Assembly: GCA_002506535.1 (NCBI GenBank)
Contig: DAXT01000021.1
Span: 62,001-126,000, forward strand
Direction of reading: 5' to 3'
DNA from: Methanothrix harundinacea
GTDB taxonomy: Archaea; Halobacteriota; Methanosarcinia; Methanotrichales; Methanotrichaceae
DNA length: 64,000 bases
Shown: one piece after another, positions 49,560 to 59,394 of the stretch
Position numbering within the stretch: the first letter of the stretch is position 1
Layout of the letters: each line of letters opens with the position of its first letter
Notes under the pieces: model-generated
What the model was told of the DNA's origin: nothing
Database searches by the model: none
What the model saw: the letters and a program-made list of their open reading frames with translations, nothing else
Program-made: the position numbers and the translations under genes

Positions 49560-51085
49560 ATGAGCGAAAAAGGAGCTAAAGGAGCGATAATATTTCCCGA
49601 CCACCTCTTTCGGGACCATCCGTCCCGCCAGGACCCGGAGGTATCGGTGGCATTTCTCGTTGAAGATGATCGATTCTTCTCCGAGTTCAGGTTCCACAAA
49701 AAGAAGCTCCTCCTCCTGAGGGCCTCCATCAAGCATTACGGAGAGCTTTTGGAGGGGATGGGGCTGCAGGTCGAATACCTGGAGAACAGGCCTAAAGAGA
49801 CCCTATCGGACCTCTTCGCCGCCCTGAGGGATCGGGGGATAGAGACGGTGAGGGCGGCGGAGATCGTCGACCATCCCCTGAGATCGTCCCTCTTTGAGGG
49901 GGCGAAGGAGCTTTCGGTCAGGATCGAGGTCGACGAATCCCCGGGATTTCTGACGCCGATGTCCGTCGTCGAGGAGCTCTTCCGGGGGACTGATCGCCGC
50001 TCCATGGCCTCCTTTTACCGCCATCAGAGGCGCAGGCTCGATATCTTGATGAAAGACGGACGGCCCGTCGGCGGAAGGTGGAGCTACGACAGCGAGAACA
50101 GAAAGCGTCTGCCGACCGGTCAGAAGACGCCTTCGCTTCCGGCCCTCAAAGAGGGCCGCCACGTCCGGGAGGCGAAGGAGTACGTCGAAGAGAAATTCCC
50201 AGATAATCCCGGCTCGGTGGATGGTTTCAACTATCCGACGACCCATGAAGAGGCGGATCTCTGGCTCGCAGACTTCCTGGAGAGGAGGCTTGCTCACTTC
50301 GGCGACTACGAGGACGCCATGAAGGCCGACGACCCCTTCCTCTTCCACTCCCTCCTCTCCTCATCCCTCAACGCTGGCCTGCTCACCCCCCGTGAGGTTC
50401 TGGATAGGACCCTCGAGTATGCCGGGAAGGCCAACGTGCCCATCAACTCCCTGGAGGGTTTCATCCGGCAGATCATCGGATGGCGCGAGTTCATGAGGGC
50501 GGTCTACATCATCGACGGGGAAAGGGAGAAAAGATCGAACTTCTGGGGCCACCACGAGAAGATCCCGCCATCTCTTTACAGCGGTACGACGGGGATCGAA
50601 CCTTTGGACCGGGTCGTCTCCCGGGCGTTGGATCACGCCTACGCCCATCATATCGAGAGGCTGATGGTCCTCTTGGAAACTTCATGAACCTCGTCGAGAT
50701 CGACCCCGATGAGGTCTATCGGTGGTTCATGGAGATATTCATCGACTCCTGCGACTGGGCGATGGTCCCCAACGTCTACGGGATGTCCACCTACGCCGAC
50801 GGAGGGCTCATCACCACCAAGCCCTATATAAGCGGCTCGGCTTACATCCGGAGGATGGGGGACTATCCGGTGGGGGAGTGGCAGCAGGTCTGGTACGGCC
50901 TCTTCTGGCGGTTTATCGACCTTCACCGGGAGGTCTTCGAAGGAAACCCGAGGACTAGGGTCCTGGCACGCCAAATCGACCGGATCGGCGAAGAGAAGAT
51001 GAAGAGGCATAAGACTGTGGCAGAGGAGTTCCTTCGCCGTCTGAGGGGGTCAGGCGAAGACGATCCGTCCAACAGGGAGGGGTGA
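49560..51085 (+). pseudogene. prokaryotic (6-4)/FeS-photolyase-family gene, frameshifted
   Basis: One gene is split over two frames. The first (49560-50687) has the Rossmann-like N-terminus (IIFPDHLFRDHP) and FAD domain start (INSLEGFIRQIIGWREFMR, AYAHHIERLMVL), then runs into a stop. The rest (from about 50675, EIDPDEVYRWFMEIF...GMSTYADGG) continues in another frame. A CTCT (50670-50673) in place of CT accounts for it: removing two bases restores VLGNFMNLVEIDP. The Cys residues that bind the 4Fe-4S cluster in PhrB-type enzymes are absent (DYPVGEW replaces DYCxxC). Role: DNA photorepair or blue-light sensing, if functional. Confidence 0.78.
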
Positions 51086-51157
51086 AGCCGGACCGGCTTT
51101 TATCCCCTCCTCTCGATCACTATCAAAAACCTTCATATAATTTGGACCTGTAGTTTC

Positions 51158-53719
51158 ATGGAAATGGGGGTTATCATGGAGACGATCTTCGCAGAGAGGC
51201 GGGCCTTCTGGATATGGTTTGCTGTAGCGGTGGGAGTTATCTCGATCATGACTCTATCTCATGGGGGTGGTGGCACGGAGAATGATGCCGGGTACAGCCT
51301 TCCTCTTTCAAAAGATGCCATCGACAATTACGACGACTTCGCTTCCAAGGTGCCCCTGGGACCCGGGGCGCTGGAGCGGCTGGAGGAGAACGGCTTTGTG
51401 GTGATAATAGACCCCTTCTCCTCCAACCGGGACGATATGACGGCTCCCTACAAGATCCTGAGGAAGCTGGAGGTTCCGATCTACGTATCCGCCGACTCCC
51501 TCCTCCACGCGTACCACATCCAGTTCGGCGAGACGCTTCGGCGGATCGAGGAGGAGCACTTTTACGAAGACCTCTGGTCGATGACCGGGGATATGCTGGC
51601 CAGGTCCCAGGCCGAGTACGAGGCGTCCTCGGGCGAGGCGAAGGAGGCGGCGAAGATGAACGTCGCCTTCTTCTCCGTCGCCAAAAGCCTCCTGGCGCCG
51701 CGGGCCGATCAGCTCTGCCCGGGAGGCCCCCGGGAGTGCGACCCGAAAAGCTTCGAGGGTGCCTACCCCTACTTCACGCCAGAGGAGATCGACGAGAAGA
51801 GCTTCGAGGTCCCCTCCCTGGTCGCGGAGGCGGCGAACAAAGAGCTCGCCCTCATCCGGGGAGGAGCCGGGTTTGGATCATCGCCGATATTCGGCCGCGA
51901 TGAGGACTACTCCCAGTACACCCCCAGGGGCCACTATGCCAGGTCCGAGAGGCTGAAGAACTACTTCCAGGCGATGATCTGGTACGGGAGGATGGGCTTT
52001 CTCCTCAAGGGCTGCGAAGGCGGATGCATAGTCTCCGAGGAGGAGGCCCGGATCCAGACCCTGGCGGCGAGCATGATAGCGAGAAACCTCCTCGAGGACC
52101 CCGCCTCCAAGGAGCGGTGGGACCGGATCTACGACGTTACGTCATTTTACGTCGGGTTCGCCGACGACCTCGGACCTTACGAGTACAACGAAGCCATCGA
52201 CCGGCTCTTCGGCCCGGTCCCGGCCCGGGACCTATCCGCTGACGACCTATCCCTCCTGAAGGCGGCCCTGGCGGAGGAGAGGCCGCCCCGGATCTTCGGC
52301 GGAACTGGGGTCGACTCCCCCGCCTGCATGATCGCGCCACCCTTCACCCCCGAACAGGCGGACGACTGCCTTGCGGCGACGGCGGGCCTGCGGTTCATGG
52401 GGCAGAGGTTCGTTCCCGACTCGTACATATTCCAGAAGCTGGTCATCCCCAACGTCGGCGGATTCACCGGTGAGGGGAACGCCTTCACCCAGGGCCCCTA
52501 CGGCCGCCACTTCCCCCGGGGGCTCGACGTCATGGCGGTCCTGGGGTCGGTCCGGGCTGACGAGATCCTGGCCGCCCTGGAGGACTGTAGCTACGTCGAC
52601 TACTCGACCCGGCGGGCTGAGCTCGCTGATGAGTTCGGATCCCTCACCGAAGAGGACTGGCATAGGAACCTCTACTGGTCGTGGCTTTACGCCCTGAGGC
52701 CGCTGCTCGAAGTTCCCGAGCCAGGAAGCCCCGCCTTCATGAAGACGATGGCCTGGCAGGACAAGGCCCTCACCACCGGCCTCGCCTCCTGGACGGAGCT
52801 ACGCCACGACACCATCCTCTACGCAAAGCAGAGCTACACCCTCCGGGCGATCTCCATGCCCCCCGAGGAGCCCGAGGCTCAGATAGGGTTCGTCGAGCCC
52901 GTCCCCGAACTATATAGGCGGCTCCTCCTCCTCGCTGAGATGAACCGGGAGGGGCTCGAAGAGGCGGGCCTCCTCGACGACCTATCCCGTAGCAGGCTAC
53001 AGAGGCTGGAGACGATCCTGACAAAGCTGGAGGAGATCTCCAGGGCGGAGCTGGAAGGCCGGCCGCTGACGGAGGATGAGGTCGGGTTCATCGCCGACTT
53101 CGGCGAGACGCTGAACTCGGTCCTGGAGGGGGTCGACGACAGGTCGAAGAAGACGACGGTCGTCGCCGACGTCCATACCGACACCAACTCCGGCCTCGTC
53201 CTGGAGGAGGCGGTCGGATACGTCAGGCTCGCCGTCGTCGCCTTCGAGGACCCCGACGGCAAAATCCGTCTTGCAGCGGGGCCGGTCTTCAGCTACTACG
53301 AGTTTTTGCAGCCCCTGAACGAGAGGCTCACCGACGAGGCCTGGCGGGAGATGCTGGCGGAGAGCCCGCCAGCCGACCCCGAATGGACGGGAAGCTTCGC
53401 AGGCTGGCTCCCCCCATCGGTCCTGGGGGCGGAGCCGACGGCAGAGGTCGGGAAGGGGACCGCCGAGATCCGGCTGGAGGAGTTCGAGGTGAGGATAGGC
53501 TGGAACCTGAAAGATGGTTGGTACGCCGACTGCACCATCACCCTCGCAAACTCCGGCGACGCTGAGGGGACGGCCGACGTCGTCTTAGAGGACGGCGAGG
53601 GCAACCTCCTGCGGGAGCTGGTTGTGGCCGTCCCCGCGAACACCACGGTGACGGAGCGGGCGAAGGTCGACATCTCCGGCAAGAACCGCCAGGTGAACTC
53701 GAAGCTGGTGGAGGGGTGA
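51158..53719 (+). CDS. DUF3160-family secreted/membrane-anchored protein
   Basis: This 853-residue protein has an N-terminal TM or signal anchor (FWIWFAVAVGVISIMTL). It contains the DUF3160 pattern: LEENGFVVI, VPIYVSADSLLHAYHIQFGETLR and a later PRGLDVMAVLGS. Paired Cys (CPGGPREC, CEGGC) indicate an exported protein. The C-terminal 100 residues look like a small beta domain. The family is widespread in archaea and bacteria without known function. ATG 51158 is followed by ATG 51176, which also suits. Confidence 0.8.
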   Translation: MEMGVIMETIFAERRAFWIWFAVAVGVISIMTLSHGGGGTENDAGYSLPLSKDAIDNYDDFASKVPLGPGALERLEENGFVVIIDPFSSNRDDMTAPYKILRKLEVPIYVSADSLLHAYHIQFGETLRRIEEEHFYEDLWSMTGDMLARSQAEYEASSGEAKEAAKMNVAFFSVAKSLLAPRADQLCPGGPRECDPKSFEGAYPYFTPEEIDEKSFEVPSLVAEAANKELALIRGGAGFGSSPIFGRDEDYSQYTPRGHYARSERLKNYFQAMIWYGRMGFLLKGCEGGCIVSEEEARIQTLAASMIARNLLEDPASKERWDRIYDVTSFYVGFADDLGPYEYNEAIDRLFGPVPARDLSADDLSLLKAALAEERPPRIFGGTGVDSPACMIAPPFTPEQADDCLAATAGLRFMGQRFVPDSYIFQKLVIPNVGGFTGEGNAFTQGPYGRHFPRGLDVMAVLGSVRADEILAALEDCSYVDYSTRRAELADEFGSLTEEDWHRNLYWSWLYALRPLLEVPEPGSPAFMKTMAWQDKALTTGLASWTELRHDTILYAKQSYTLRAISMPPEEPEAQIGFVEPVPELYRRLLLLAEMNREGLEEAGLLDDLSRSRLQRLETILTKLEEISRAELEGRPLTEDEVGFIADFGETLNSVLEGVDDRSKKTTVVADVHTDTNSGLVLEEAVGYVRLAVVAFEDPDGKIRLAAGPVFSYYEFLQPLNERLTDEAWREMLAESPPADPEWTGSFAGWLPPSVLGAEPTAEVGKGTAEIRLEEFEVRIGWNLKDGWYADCTITLANSGDAEGTADVVLEDGEGNLLRELVVAVPANTTVTERAKVDISGKNRQVNSKLVEG

Positions 53720-53848
53720 GGGGCCGGAAGGCCTGGGGGCCTCTTGGCGGAAGGCCAGGTCGAGATCGATCAACTGTGGATATATCAGCATATCAGCATA
53801 TCAGCGAGCAGCCAGGGGATCAAGCTTTACAGAAGGTGCATAAAGATC

Positions 53849-54733
53849 ATGAAAAGAAAATGGCAGCACGATAGGGGACTGGAGGCGAGGATGCTTCTTA
53901 CCATGTTCCTCCTCGTCCTCGTTTATCTCGCCTTCCTCGCGGTCCTGGCGAGCCAGGGCGCCGGGATGGTTACGATGCTCGTCTTCATCAGCGCATTCAT
54001 GCTCGTCCAGTACTTCTTCTCCGACAGGCTCGTCCTCAAGTCCATGGGGGCCAGGATCGTCTCCGAGACGGAGGAGCCGCAGCTTCACCAGATGGTTTCA
54101 AGGCTCTGCGCCATGGCGGACCTGCCCAAGCCACGGATAGCCGTCGTCGAGACGGCGATGCCCAACGCCTTCGCCACCGGGAGAAGCCCGAACAACTCCG
54201 TGGTGGCGGTGACCACCGGCATCATGCGCCAGCTCTCGGCTGCGGAGCTGGAGGCGGTCCTCGCCCACGAGCTGACCCACGTCAAGAACCGGGACGTGAT
54301 GGTGATGACGATCGCAAGCTTCCTCTCCACCATCGCCTTCTTCATCGTCCGGTACTCTTTCTTCTTCGGGGGCGGCGGCTCCGGCCGGGGGAAGGGCGGG
54401 GTCGCTGCGGCCTTCTTCGTCTCCGTCCTCGTCTGGATCATAAGCAGCCTCTTGATAAGGTCCCTATCGAGGTACCGGGAGTTCGCTGCCGACCGGGGGG
54501 CGGCCGTCATCACCGGCCAGCCCTCAAACCTCGCCTCGGCCCTGATGAAGATCAGCGGGGTGATGCCCCGGATACCGAAGGAGGACCTGCGCAAGGCCGA
54601 GGGGATGAACGCCTTCTTCATAATCCCCGCCGTCTCCGGCTCGTCGATCATGAACCTCCTCTCCACCCACCCCCCCGTGGAGAAGAGGATCGCGGCCCTG
54701 GAGAGGATAGGAAAGGAGCTCTCGACCGCCTGA
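53849..54733 (+). CDS. htpX: HtpX-type membrane zinc protease
   Basis: The 294 residues have two N-terminal TM segments, the zinc motif HELTHVKNRD (about residues 144-153) with the third ligand in REFAADRGAA, and two further TM segments with a Gly-rich loop between them. HtpX removes damaged membrane proteins. It begins a plus-strand unit with pspAB, converging on pspAA-pspA. I start at ATG 53849; the open frame back to 53744 has no support. Confidence 0.93.
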   Translation: MKRKWQHDRGLEARMLLTMFLLVLVYLAFLAVLASQGAGMVTMLVFISAFMLVQYFFSDRLVLKSMGARIVSETEEPQLHQMVSRLCAMADLPKPRIAVVETAMPNAFATGRSPNNSVVAVTTGIMRQLSAAELEAVLAHELTHVKNRDVMVMTIASFLSTIAFFIVRYSFFFGGGGSGRGKGGVAAAFFVSVLVWIISSLLIRSLSRYREFAADRGAAVITGQPSNLASALMKISGVMPRIPKEDLRKAEGMNAFFIIPAVSGSSIMNLLSTHPPVEKRIAALERIGKELSTA

Positions 54734-54799
54734 GGTGAGGTCGAATTGAGGTGAGGTCGAGATGAGGTCGGTCGAGACGAGGCCGGTTGAGGTTGAGGT

Positions 54800-55381
54800 G
54801 TGGCGGATATGAGGCTGAAGATCTTGGATGCGATCCTGGGAAAGAGCTCGCTGCCGAAGTCGAAGCTCGACCGGCTCTTCGCCATATCGACAGCCAGCAT
54901 CACCCTCCAGGCGAGCCTCGATCTCTCGCCGGCGGGCAAAGCCGGTATCTGCTTAAAGCCGATCGAGTCGTCGAGGTACGAGGCTGCCAGGTCCGAGATA
55001 GAGGAGCTCCTCCGGTACAGCTCCGCTGAGACGGGGACGAGCTTCAAGCTGGAGAAGGACGAGTACCGGTACCTCTGGGTCGTCCTGGAGGACCGGGACT
55101 TCGACGACCTGGTGGCCACGGTCCACCTCGTCAGCACGACGATGACCGACCACGGCTTCAGCGAGCAGCTCCTCTGCGCCCTCTACAGCTTTCTCGGGAG
55201 GGACGGCCCCGTCTACTGGATATACAGCTTCAAAGGTGGGGCCTACTACCCCTTCGCCCCCCTCGAGGGGCAGAATAGAGATAATTCATTGGAGTTTCGC
55301 CTGAGGTCGGTGATGGAGGGCGAACTCCCCATAGAAAAGAACGTGGAGAAGTGGTACCCCCTCTGGGGGATACCCTTCTGA
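54800..55381 (+). CDS. pspAB: PspA-associated protein PspAB
   Basis: The 193 residues match the PspAB family (LLGKSSLPKSKLDRLFAISTASITLQASL, LDLSPAGKAGICLKPIES, RYLWVVLED, GPVYWIYSFKRGAYYPFAP-like). The family travels with PspA and HtpX in archaea and actinobacteria. Function is unknown but likely linked to membrane stress. ATG 54800 or 54809; the DNA just before is a GAGGTCGA-rich repeat. Confidence 0.82.
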   Translation: MADMRLKILDAILGKSSLPKSKLDRLFAISTASITLQASLDLSPAGKAGICLKPIESSRYEAARSEIEELLRYSSAETGTSFKLEKDEYRYLWVVLEDRDFDDLVATVHLVSTTMTDHGFSEQLLCALYSFLGRDGPVYWIYSFKGGAYYPFAPLEGQNRDNSLEFRLRSVMEGELPIEKNVEKWYPLWGIPF

Positions 55382-55416
55382 TCCCGTGTGATTCGACGAT
55401 CTTCAACCCCTCGATC

Positions 55417-55695
55417 CTAACCCTCTATGAGGCCGGACCCTCGAAAGACCCTCTCCGCCTCCTCGAGGGTCAAGTCTTCGGGGGGGACGATGATGTCCGA
55501 CTCGACGATCTCCTCCGGATCCAGGGGCTCGCTCTTCTCCTTTATAGTCGATATCAGCTTTTTTAGCTCTTCTTTGAAGCCGGCCTCGTCCTCCATCGAC
55601 ACGCGGTCGACGATTCTGTTGTCGATGACGTTCAGATCGTCCAGGAGGGAGCTTGATACCAAAAACTGCCCCTCCCCCATGATCCTGATTATCAT
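55417..55695 (-). CDS. pspAA: PspA-associated protein PspAA
   Basis: The protein is 92 residues, with start MIIRIMGEGQFLV and core LLDDLNVIDNRIVDRV, typical of PspAA, the small partner of PspA in archaea. It overlaps the end of pspA by four bases (ATGA-type), so they are co-translated. Confidence 0.85.
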   Translation of the reverse strand: MIIRIMGEGQFLVSSSLLDDLNVIDNRIVDRVSMEDEAGFKEELKKLISTIKEKSEPLDPEEIVESDIIVPPEDLTLEEAERVFRGSGLIEG

Positions 55696-56387
55696 CTCCC
55701 TTCCTCCTTCTTCAATCGAGCGAGATCCGCGTCAACTCCGCTCTTGGACTTGACCAGTGCAAGCTCCATCTCGATGTCGTCTTTTCCGGCGAACTCCTCC
55801 AGGGTTCCCCTCTCCACCAGCTCGTCGAGGGCCATAGATCTCGCCCTCATCGTCTCGATCTTATCCTCGGACCTCTGGACAGCAAGGCCCACGTCAGCCA
55901 TCTCCTCGCTGATCCCGGTGAGGGACTCCGTCACCTTCACCTGGGCCTCGGCGGCGGAGTACTGGGCCTTTATCGTCTCCTTCGTCACCCTGAAGGACTC
56001 GACCTTGGCTGAAAGCCTCTGATCGATCGCCTCGAGCTTCGCCTGCTCCTGCTCCAGGTTCGCGATCTCCCGGTCGAGGCTCTCGGCCTGGACAAAGAGG
56101 GCGGACTTCCGCTCGAGCGCCTTTCGGGCCAGGTCCTCCCGGTCGGCCTTTATCGCCTCTCTGGCCTGGGTGTCGAGCTGGTCGATCTTCATGGCGAGCT
56201 TCGCCCTTTGTAGCTCCAGCCTCTTCTTGGAGGTGGCGACCTCGGCGACCCCCCTCTTGACGTTCTGGAGGAGCTCCAGCTGCTTCTGGTAAGAGTAGTC
56301 GAGGGTCTCGTTAGGGTCCTCGACCCTGTCCATGATGGTGTTCATCTTGGCCTTGACGACGGTGCTCATGCGGTTCAACAGTCCCAT
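55692..56387 (-). CDS. pspA: PspA/IM30-family membrane-stress protein
   Basis: The 231 residues are almost entirely coiled-coil, starting MGLLNRMSTVVKAKMNTIMDRVEDPNETLDYSYQKQLELLQNV (read in parts), the family's amphipathic helix and first hairpin. ESCRT-III-related PspA rods bind damaged membranes. It forms the minus-strand unit pspA-pspAA, opposite htpX-pspAB. Confidence 0.92.
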   Translation of the reverse strand: MGLLNRMSTVVKAKMNTIMDRVEDPNETLDYSYQKQLELLQNVKRGVAEVATSKKRLELQRAKLAMKIDQLDTQAREAIKADREDLARKALERKSALFVQAESLDREIANLEQEQAKLEAIDQRLSAKVESFRVTKETIKAQYSAAEAQVKVTESLTGISEEMADVGLAVQRSEDKIETMRARSMALDELVERGTLEEFAGKDDIEMELALVKSKSGVDADLARLKKEEGR

Positions 56388-56484
56388 AATAATTCCCCAT
56401 TATAGCCGATAAATATGCTTAAATAAGTCTCGGGGTGGAAGCGAGGGAGGTTCAGGGGGCTATGCCAACGCCTCCAGCCTCGGA

Positions 56485-57027
56485 TCACCTGAAGATGAGC
56501 TCCTTATTTATCTCGAACTTCCCGTCGAGGGTCGTCTTGGTGTCGATCTTCCGGTAGATGTCGTTTCTGAAGGCTTCCAGGTTCCATATCCCGTTGAACT
56601 CGCTCTTGACATCGAAGGTGGTAGCGTTGGGCGAGATGACCATCCGGTCCATCCCCGAGTAAGAGGAGACGACATTAACGTTGGATATGTCCACCCCCGA
56701 CCCCTTGAAGACCTTAGAAGAATCGAAATGCTGGACGTTCACCAGGAGGCCCTCGGGGAACTCGATCTTCCGGTCTATAGTCGCGATCCCCTCGGACTGG
56801 TTCCAGAAGCCGGTGGAGAAGTAGTCTATAGAGCCCTTGCCGTAGAGGACCTCGGTGTTGGTGAAACCCTTCCAGCGGTCGAGATTGGAGCTAACGATCT
56901 CGGTCTGGCCTTCTCCGCTGACGTTCAGAAATCCTGTGACGAACCCATCCTGAAAGGCAGGCGAGGCTGCGGCGGTCGTTGCAAGGATGGCGGCGGTCAC
57001 CAGGGAAAGGGCTATCGTGATCTTCAT
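56485..57027 (-). CDS. secreted protein of unknown function
   Basis: The 180 residues have a signal peptide (MKITIALSLVTAAILATTAAASPA). The rest is beta-rich with repeated strand patterns (GFVTGFLNVSGEGQTEIVSS, GKGSIDYFSTGFWN, FPEGLLVNVQHFDSS). This resembles surface-exposed repeat proteins common in this group of methanogens. No known domain. Confidence 0.65.
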   Translation of the reverse strand: MKITIALSLVTAAILATTAAASPAFQDGFVTGFLNVSGEGQTEIVSSNLDRWKGFTNTEVLYGKGSIDYFSTGFWNQSEGIATIDRKIEFPEGLLVNVQHFDSSKVFKGSGVDISNVNVVSSYSGMDRMVISPNATTFDVKSEFNGIWNLEAFRNDIYRKIDTKTTLDGKFEINKELIFR

Positions 57028-57169
57028 CTTACTCCCTGAATATCATATAACGTAATTACATTTAAACCTTTTTAATTGAAAATCTCTCTGGGGAAAGAAA
57101 AGAGGGGACGGGGGGGAACTCAAGAGGATGGATAGCCTTTATCACCATTAAGCTGGAAAGGAGGGCAGC

Positions 57170-59299
57170 GTGTATCTGGACTTCTTCCCCTACGAGTCGC
57201 TGAGGCCATTCCAGGACGCCATGCTCGACGACGTATACGATACCGTGAGAGCCGGGGAGCACGCGGTCTTGATGATCGATGCCCCTACCGGCAGCGGCAA
57301 GACCAGCTGCATATCCGCGGCCCTGGCGGCGGCTCCGGGCAAGATCGCTGTAGCCGTGAGGACCGTCAGCCAGATAGACGTATACCTCGACGAGATCGGG
57401 AAGATCTGGTCGAAGACGAGGCACAGGCCCACCATCGCCTACATGGTCGGCAAACAGAAGATCTGCCCCATAGCCGACGAGTTCTCCGGAGAGTCGGTCT
57501 ACTCCGGGTGCGCCAGGCTGCGGGATTGGACGAAGAGGAAGATGATCGCAAGGCTCGGAGAGGTTGGGGGTAAGTTCTACGACCCGTCCCAGGAGAGGAA
57601 CGCCCCCTCGTCCGTCCCGGGTTACAGGACCTTCTGCCCTTACTACATGATGACAAGAGAGGTCTTCGAGCTCCAGGGCAAACCCCACTTCAGACATTCC
57701 GGCAAGATCCTGGACCTGGTGGACGACCTGCGGTCCGGTATCAGGTCTCCGGACCGTTTCATGAGAGAGTGCATGGACCTGTGCCCCTATGAGGTGATGA
57801 CCCTCTCTGCCAAGGGGAGCGACGTAGTGATCCTCAACTATTCTCACCTCTTCAGCCCAGAGTTCCAGGAGATCATCTTCGACTGGCTGGAGATGGACCG
57901 GGAATCTCTGACCCTCTTCATAGACGAGGCCCACAACCTGGGGGACGCCGTAAGAGCCCTCAATACGAGGGTCCTCTCTCCCAGGATGATCGACCTCGCC
58001 GAGAAGGAGGTGGAGAAGTACCAGGAGTCGATGGGCCAGGCGAGGCTACAGGAGTCCTCTCTGGAGGCCTCCTCCCGTTTGAGGGGGGTCGAGGTGATCA
58101 AGGTCCTCCTCCCGAGGCTCAAAAAGTACATCCAGAGCCGCCAGGCCAGGACCCAGGAGGGGGAAGAGCTCCTGGATGCGGACCTCTTCCGGGAGTTCCT
58201 CTACCAGGGTTTCGACGACGTCGAAGAGGCGCTCTCGGAGGCGACGGAGGTTGCGGTGACGGTGGCGGAGCTGGAGCTGGCGGAGGGGGATCGTGAGAAT
58301 CTTCAGGGAGATATTGAGCCGAGCCTCGCCCACGTCCTCCTATTCCTCGGGGACGTGGAGATGGCCGAACGGGACCTCTCTTATCAGAGGAAGATCTCCG
58401 TCACCGGCACCGGAGATAAGAAGAGGGCGTGGCTGGAGGTGAACAACGTCGACCCCGCCCCCCTGGTGAGGAGGGTCGTCGACAACATCAACGCCACGGT
58501 GATGCTCAGCGGGACCCTCTCTCCCCTGGAGGCCTACGAGCTCTACCTCCTCGCCGAGAAAGATAGGGCGAAGAAGATGAGCCTGCCCAACCCCTTCCCC
58601 CCGGAGAACAGGCTCCTCATGGTCGCCAAGACCGCGACGACGCAGCTGGAGAAGAGGGACGAGGCCGCAAATAGGAGGGAGATCACCGATCACATCGAGG
58701 CGATGATCGAAGAGGTAGCTGGAAACGTCGCCGTCTTCTTCACATCGTACTCGATGATGAGCCAGTACGAGACGACCTGCAAGGGCTCAGCGAGGAAGGT
58801 CGGAAAACTGCTCTATATCGAGCCGAGGAACGCCGAGGACGTCCCAGGGATCCTAGAAGATTTCTTCCGGGCTGGAAAGAAGGGCGGCGCCGTCCTCCTG
58901 GGGGTATCCGGCGGGAAGCTCGCGGAGGGGATAGACTACAAGGGCGAGGCGCTGAGCGGCGTCGCCGTCGTCGGCCTCCCCCTCGGATTCTACAACGAGA
59001 TCCAGAGGGAGATAAACCAGTACTACGTCAGGAAGTACGGCCAGAAGAACGGGATGCTCATCGCCTACACCCTCCCGGCGATAAATAGGGGCTTGCAGGG
59101 GGCGGGGAGGGTGATCAGGGACGCCTCGGAGCGGGGGGTGATCCTCTTCTGCGACCGGAGGTTCCGGGAGGGAGGGAGGGGCGGAGTATTATCCTTCCTT
59201 CCGAAGTGGATCCGAGACGACCTGATCGTCACCGACGCCAGGAAGAGCCGGGAGATCATCAGGGCGCGGGTGGCGGAGTGGGAGAGGGTGCACAGCTGA
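57170..59299 (+). CDS. XPD/Rad3-type DNA helicase
   Basis: This 709-residue SF2 iron-sulphur helicase has Walker A APTGSGKT (residues 38-45), the DEAH box in LFIDEAHNLG (about 250), motif V/VI region GGKLAEGIDYKG and QGAGRVIRD. Four Cys of the FeS domain are visible (KIC, SGC, FCPYY, LCPYE). It unwinds DNA 5'-3' in repair. The start appears to be GTG 57170 (GTGTATCTGGAC), after GGAAAGGAGG. Confidence 0.93.
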   Translation: MYLDFFPYESLRPFQDAMLDDVYDTVRAGEHAVLMIDAPTGSGKTSCISAALAAAPGKIAVAVRTVSQIDVYLDEIGKIWSKTRHRPTIAYMVGKQKICPIADEFSGESVYSGCARLRDWTKRKMIARLGEVGGKFYDPSQERNAPSSVPGYRTFCPYYMMTREVFELQGKPHFRHSGKILDLVDDLRSGIRSPDRFMRECMDLCPYEVMTLSAKGSDVVILNYSHLFSPEFQEIIFDWLEMDRESLTLFIDEAHNLGDAVRALNTRVLSPRMIDLAEKEVEKYQESMGQARLQESSLEASSRLRGVEVIKVLLPRLKKYIQSRQARTQEGEELLDADLFREFLYQGFDDVEEALSEATEVAVTVAELELAEGDRENLQGDIEPSLAHVLLFLGDVEMAERDLSYQRKISVTGTGDKKRAWLEVNNVDPAPLVRRVVDNINATVMLSGTLSPLEAYELYLLAEKDRAKKMSLPNPFPPENRLLMVAKTATTQLEKRDEAANRREITDHIEAMIEEVAGNVAVFFTSYSMMSQYETTCKGSARKVGKLLYIEPRNAEDVPGILEDFFRAGKKGGAVLLGVSGGKLAEGIDYKGEALSGVAVVGLPLGFYNEIQREINQYYVRKYGQKNGMLIAYTLPAINRGLQGAGRVIRDASERGVILFCDRRFREGGRGGVLSFLPKWIRDDLIVTDARKSREIIRARVAEWERVHS

Positions 59300-59342
59300 T
59301 CCGTTGGATTTTCTTTTATCTCGGCCAACCCGATCTTTATCT

Positions 59343-59394
59343 CTCGATCTTTTCTATCTCGATCTTCTCTATCTCGATCTTCTCTATCTCGACC
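59343..59394. repeat. 3.5 copies of a 15-bp tandem repeat
   Basis: CTCGATCTTCTCTAT recurs at 59343, 59358 and 59373, with a partial copy at 59388; an earlier degenerate copy begins near 59328. It spans the convergent gap between the XPD and DUF555 genes and the last codons of the latter. Confidence 0.85.

Noticed and set aside
54734..54800. Functional GAGGTCGA repeat array
   Set aside because: Only loose, irregular purine-rich copies between htpX and pspAB; too short and degenerate to support.
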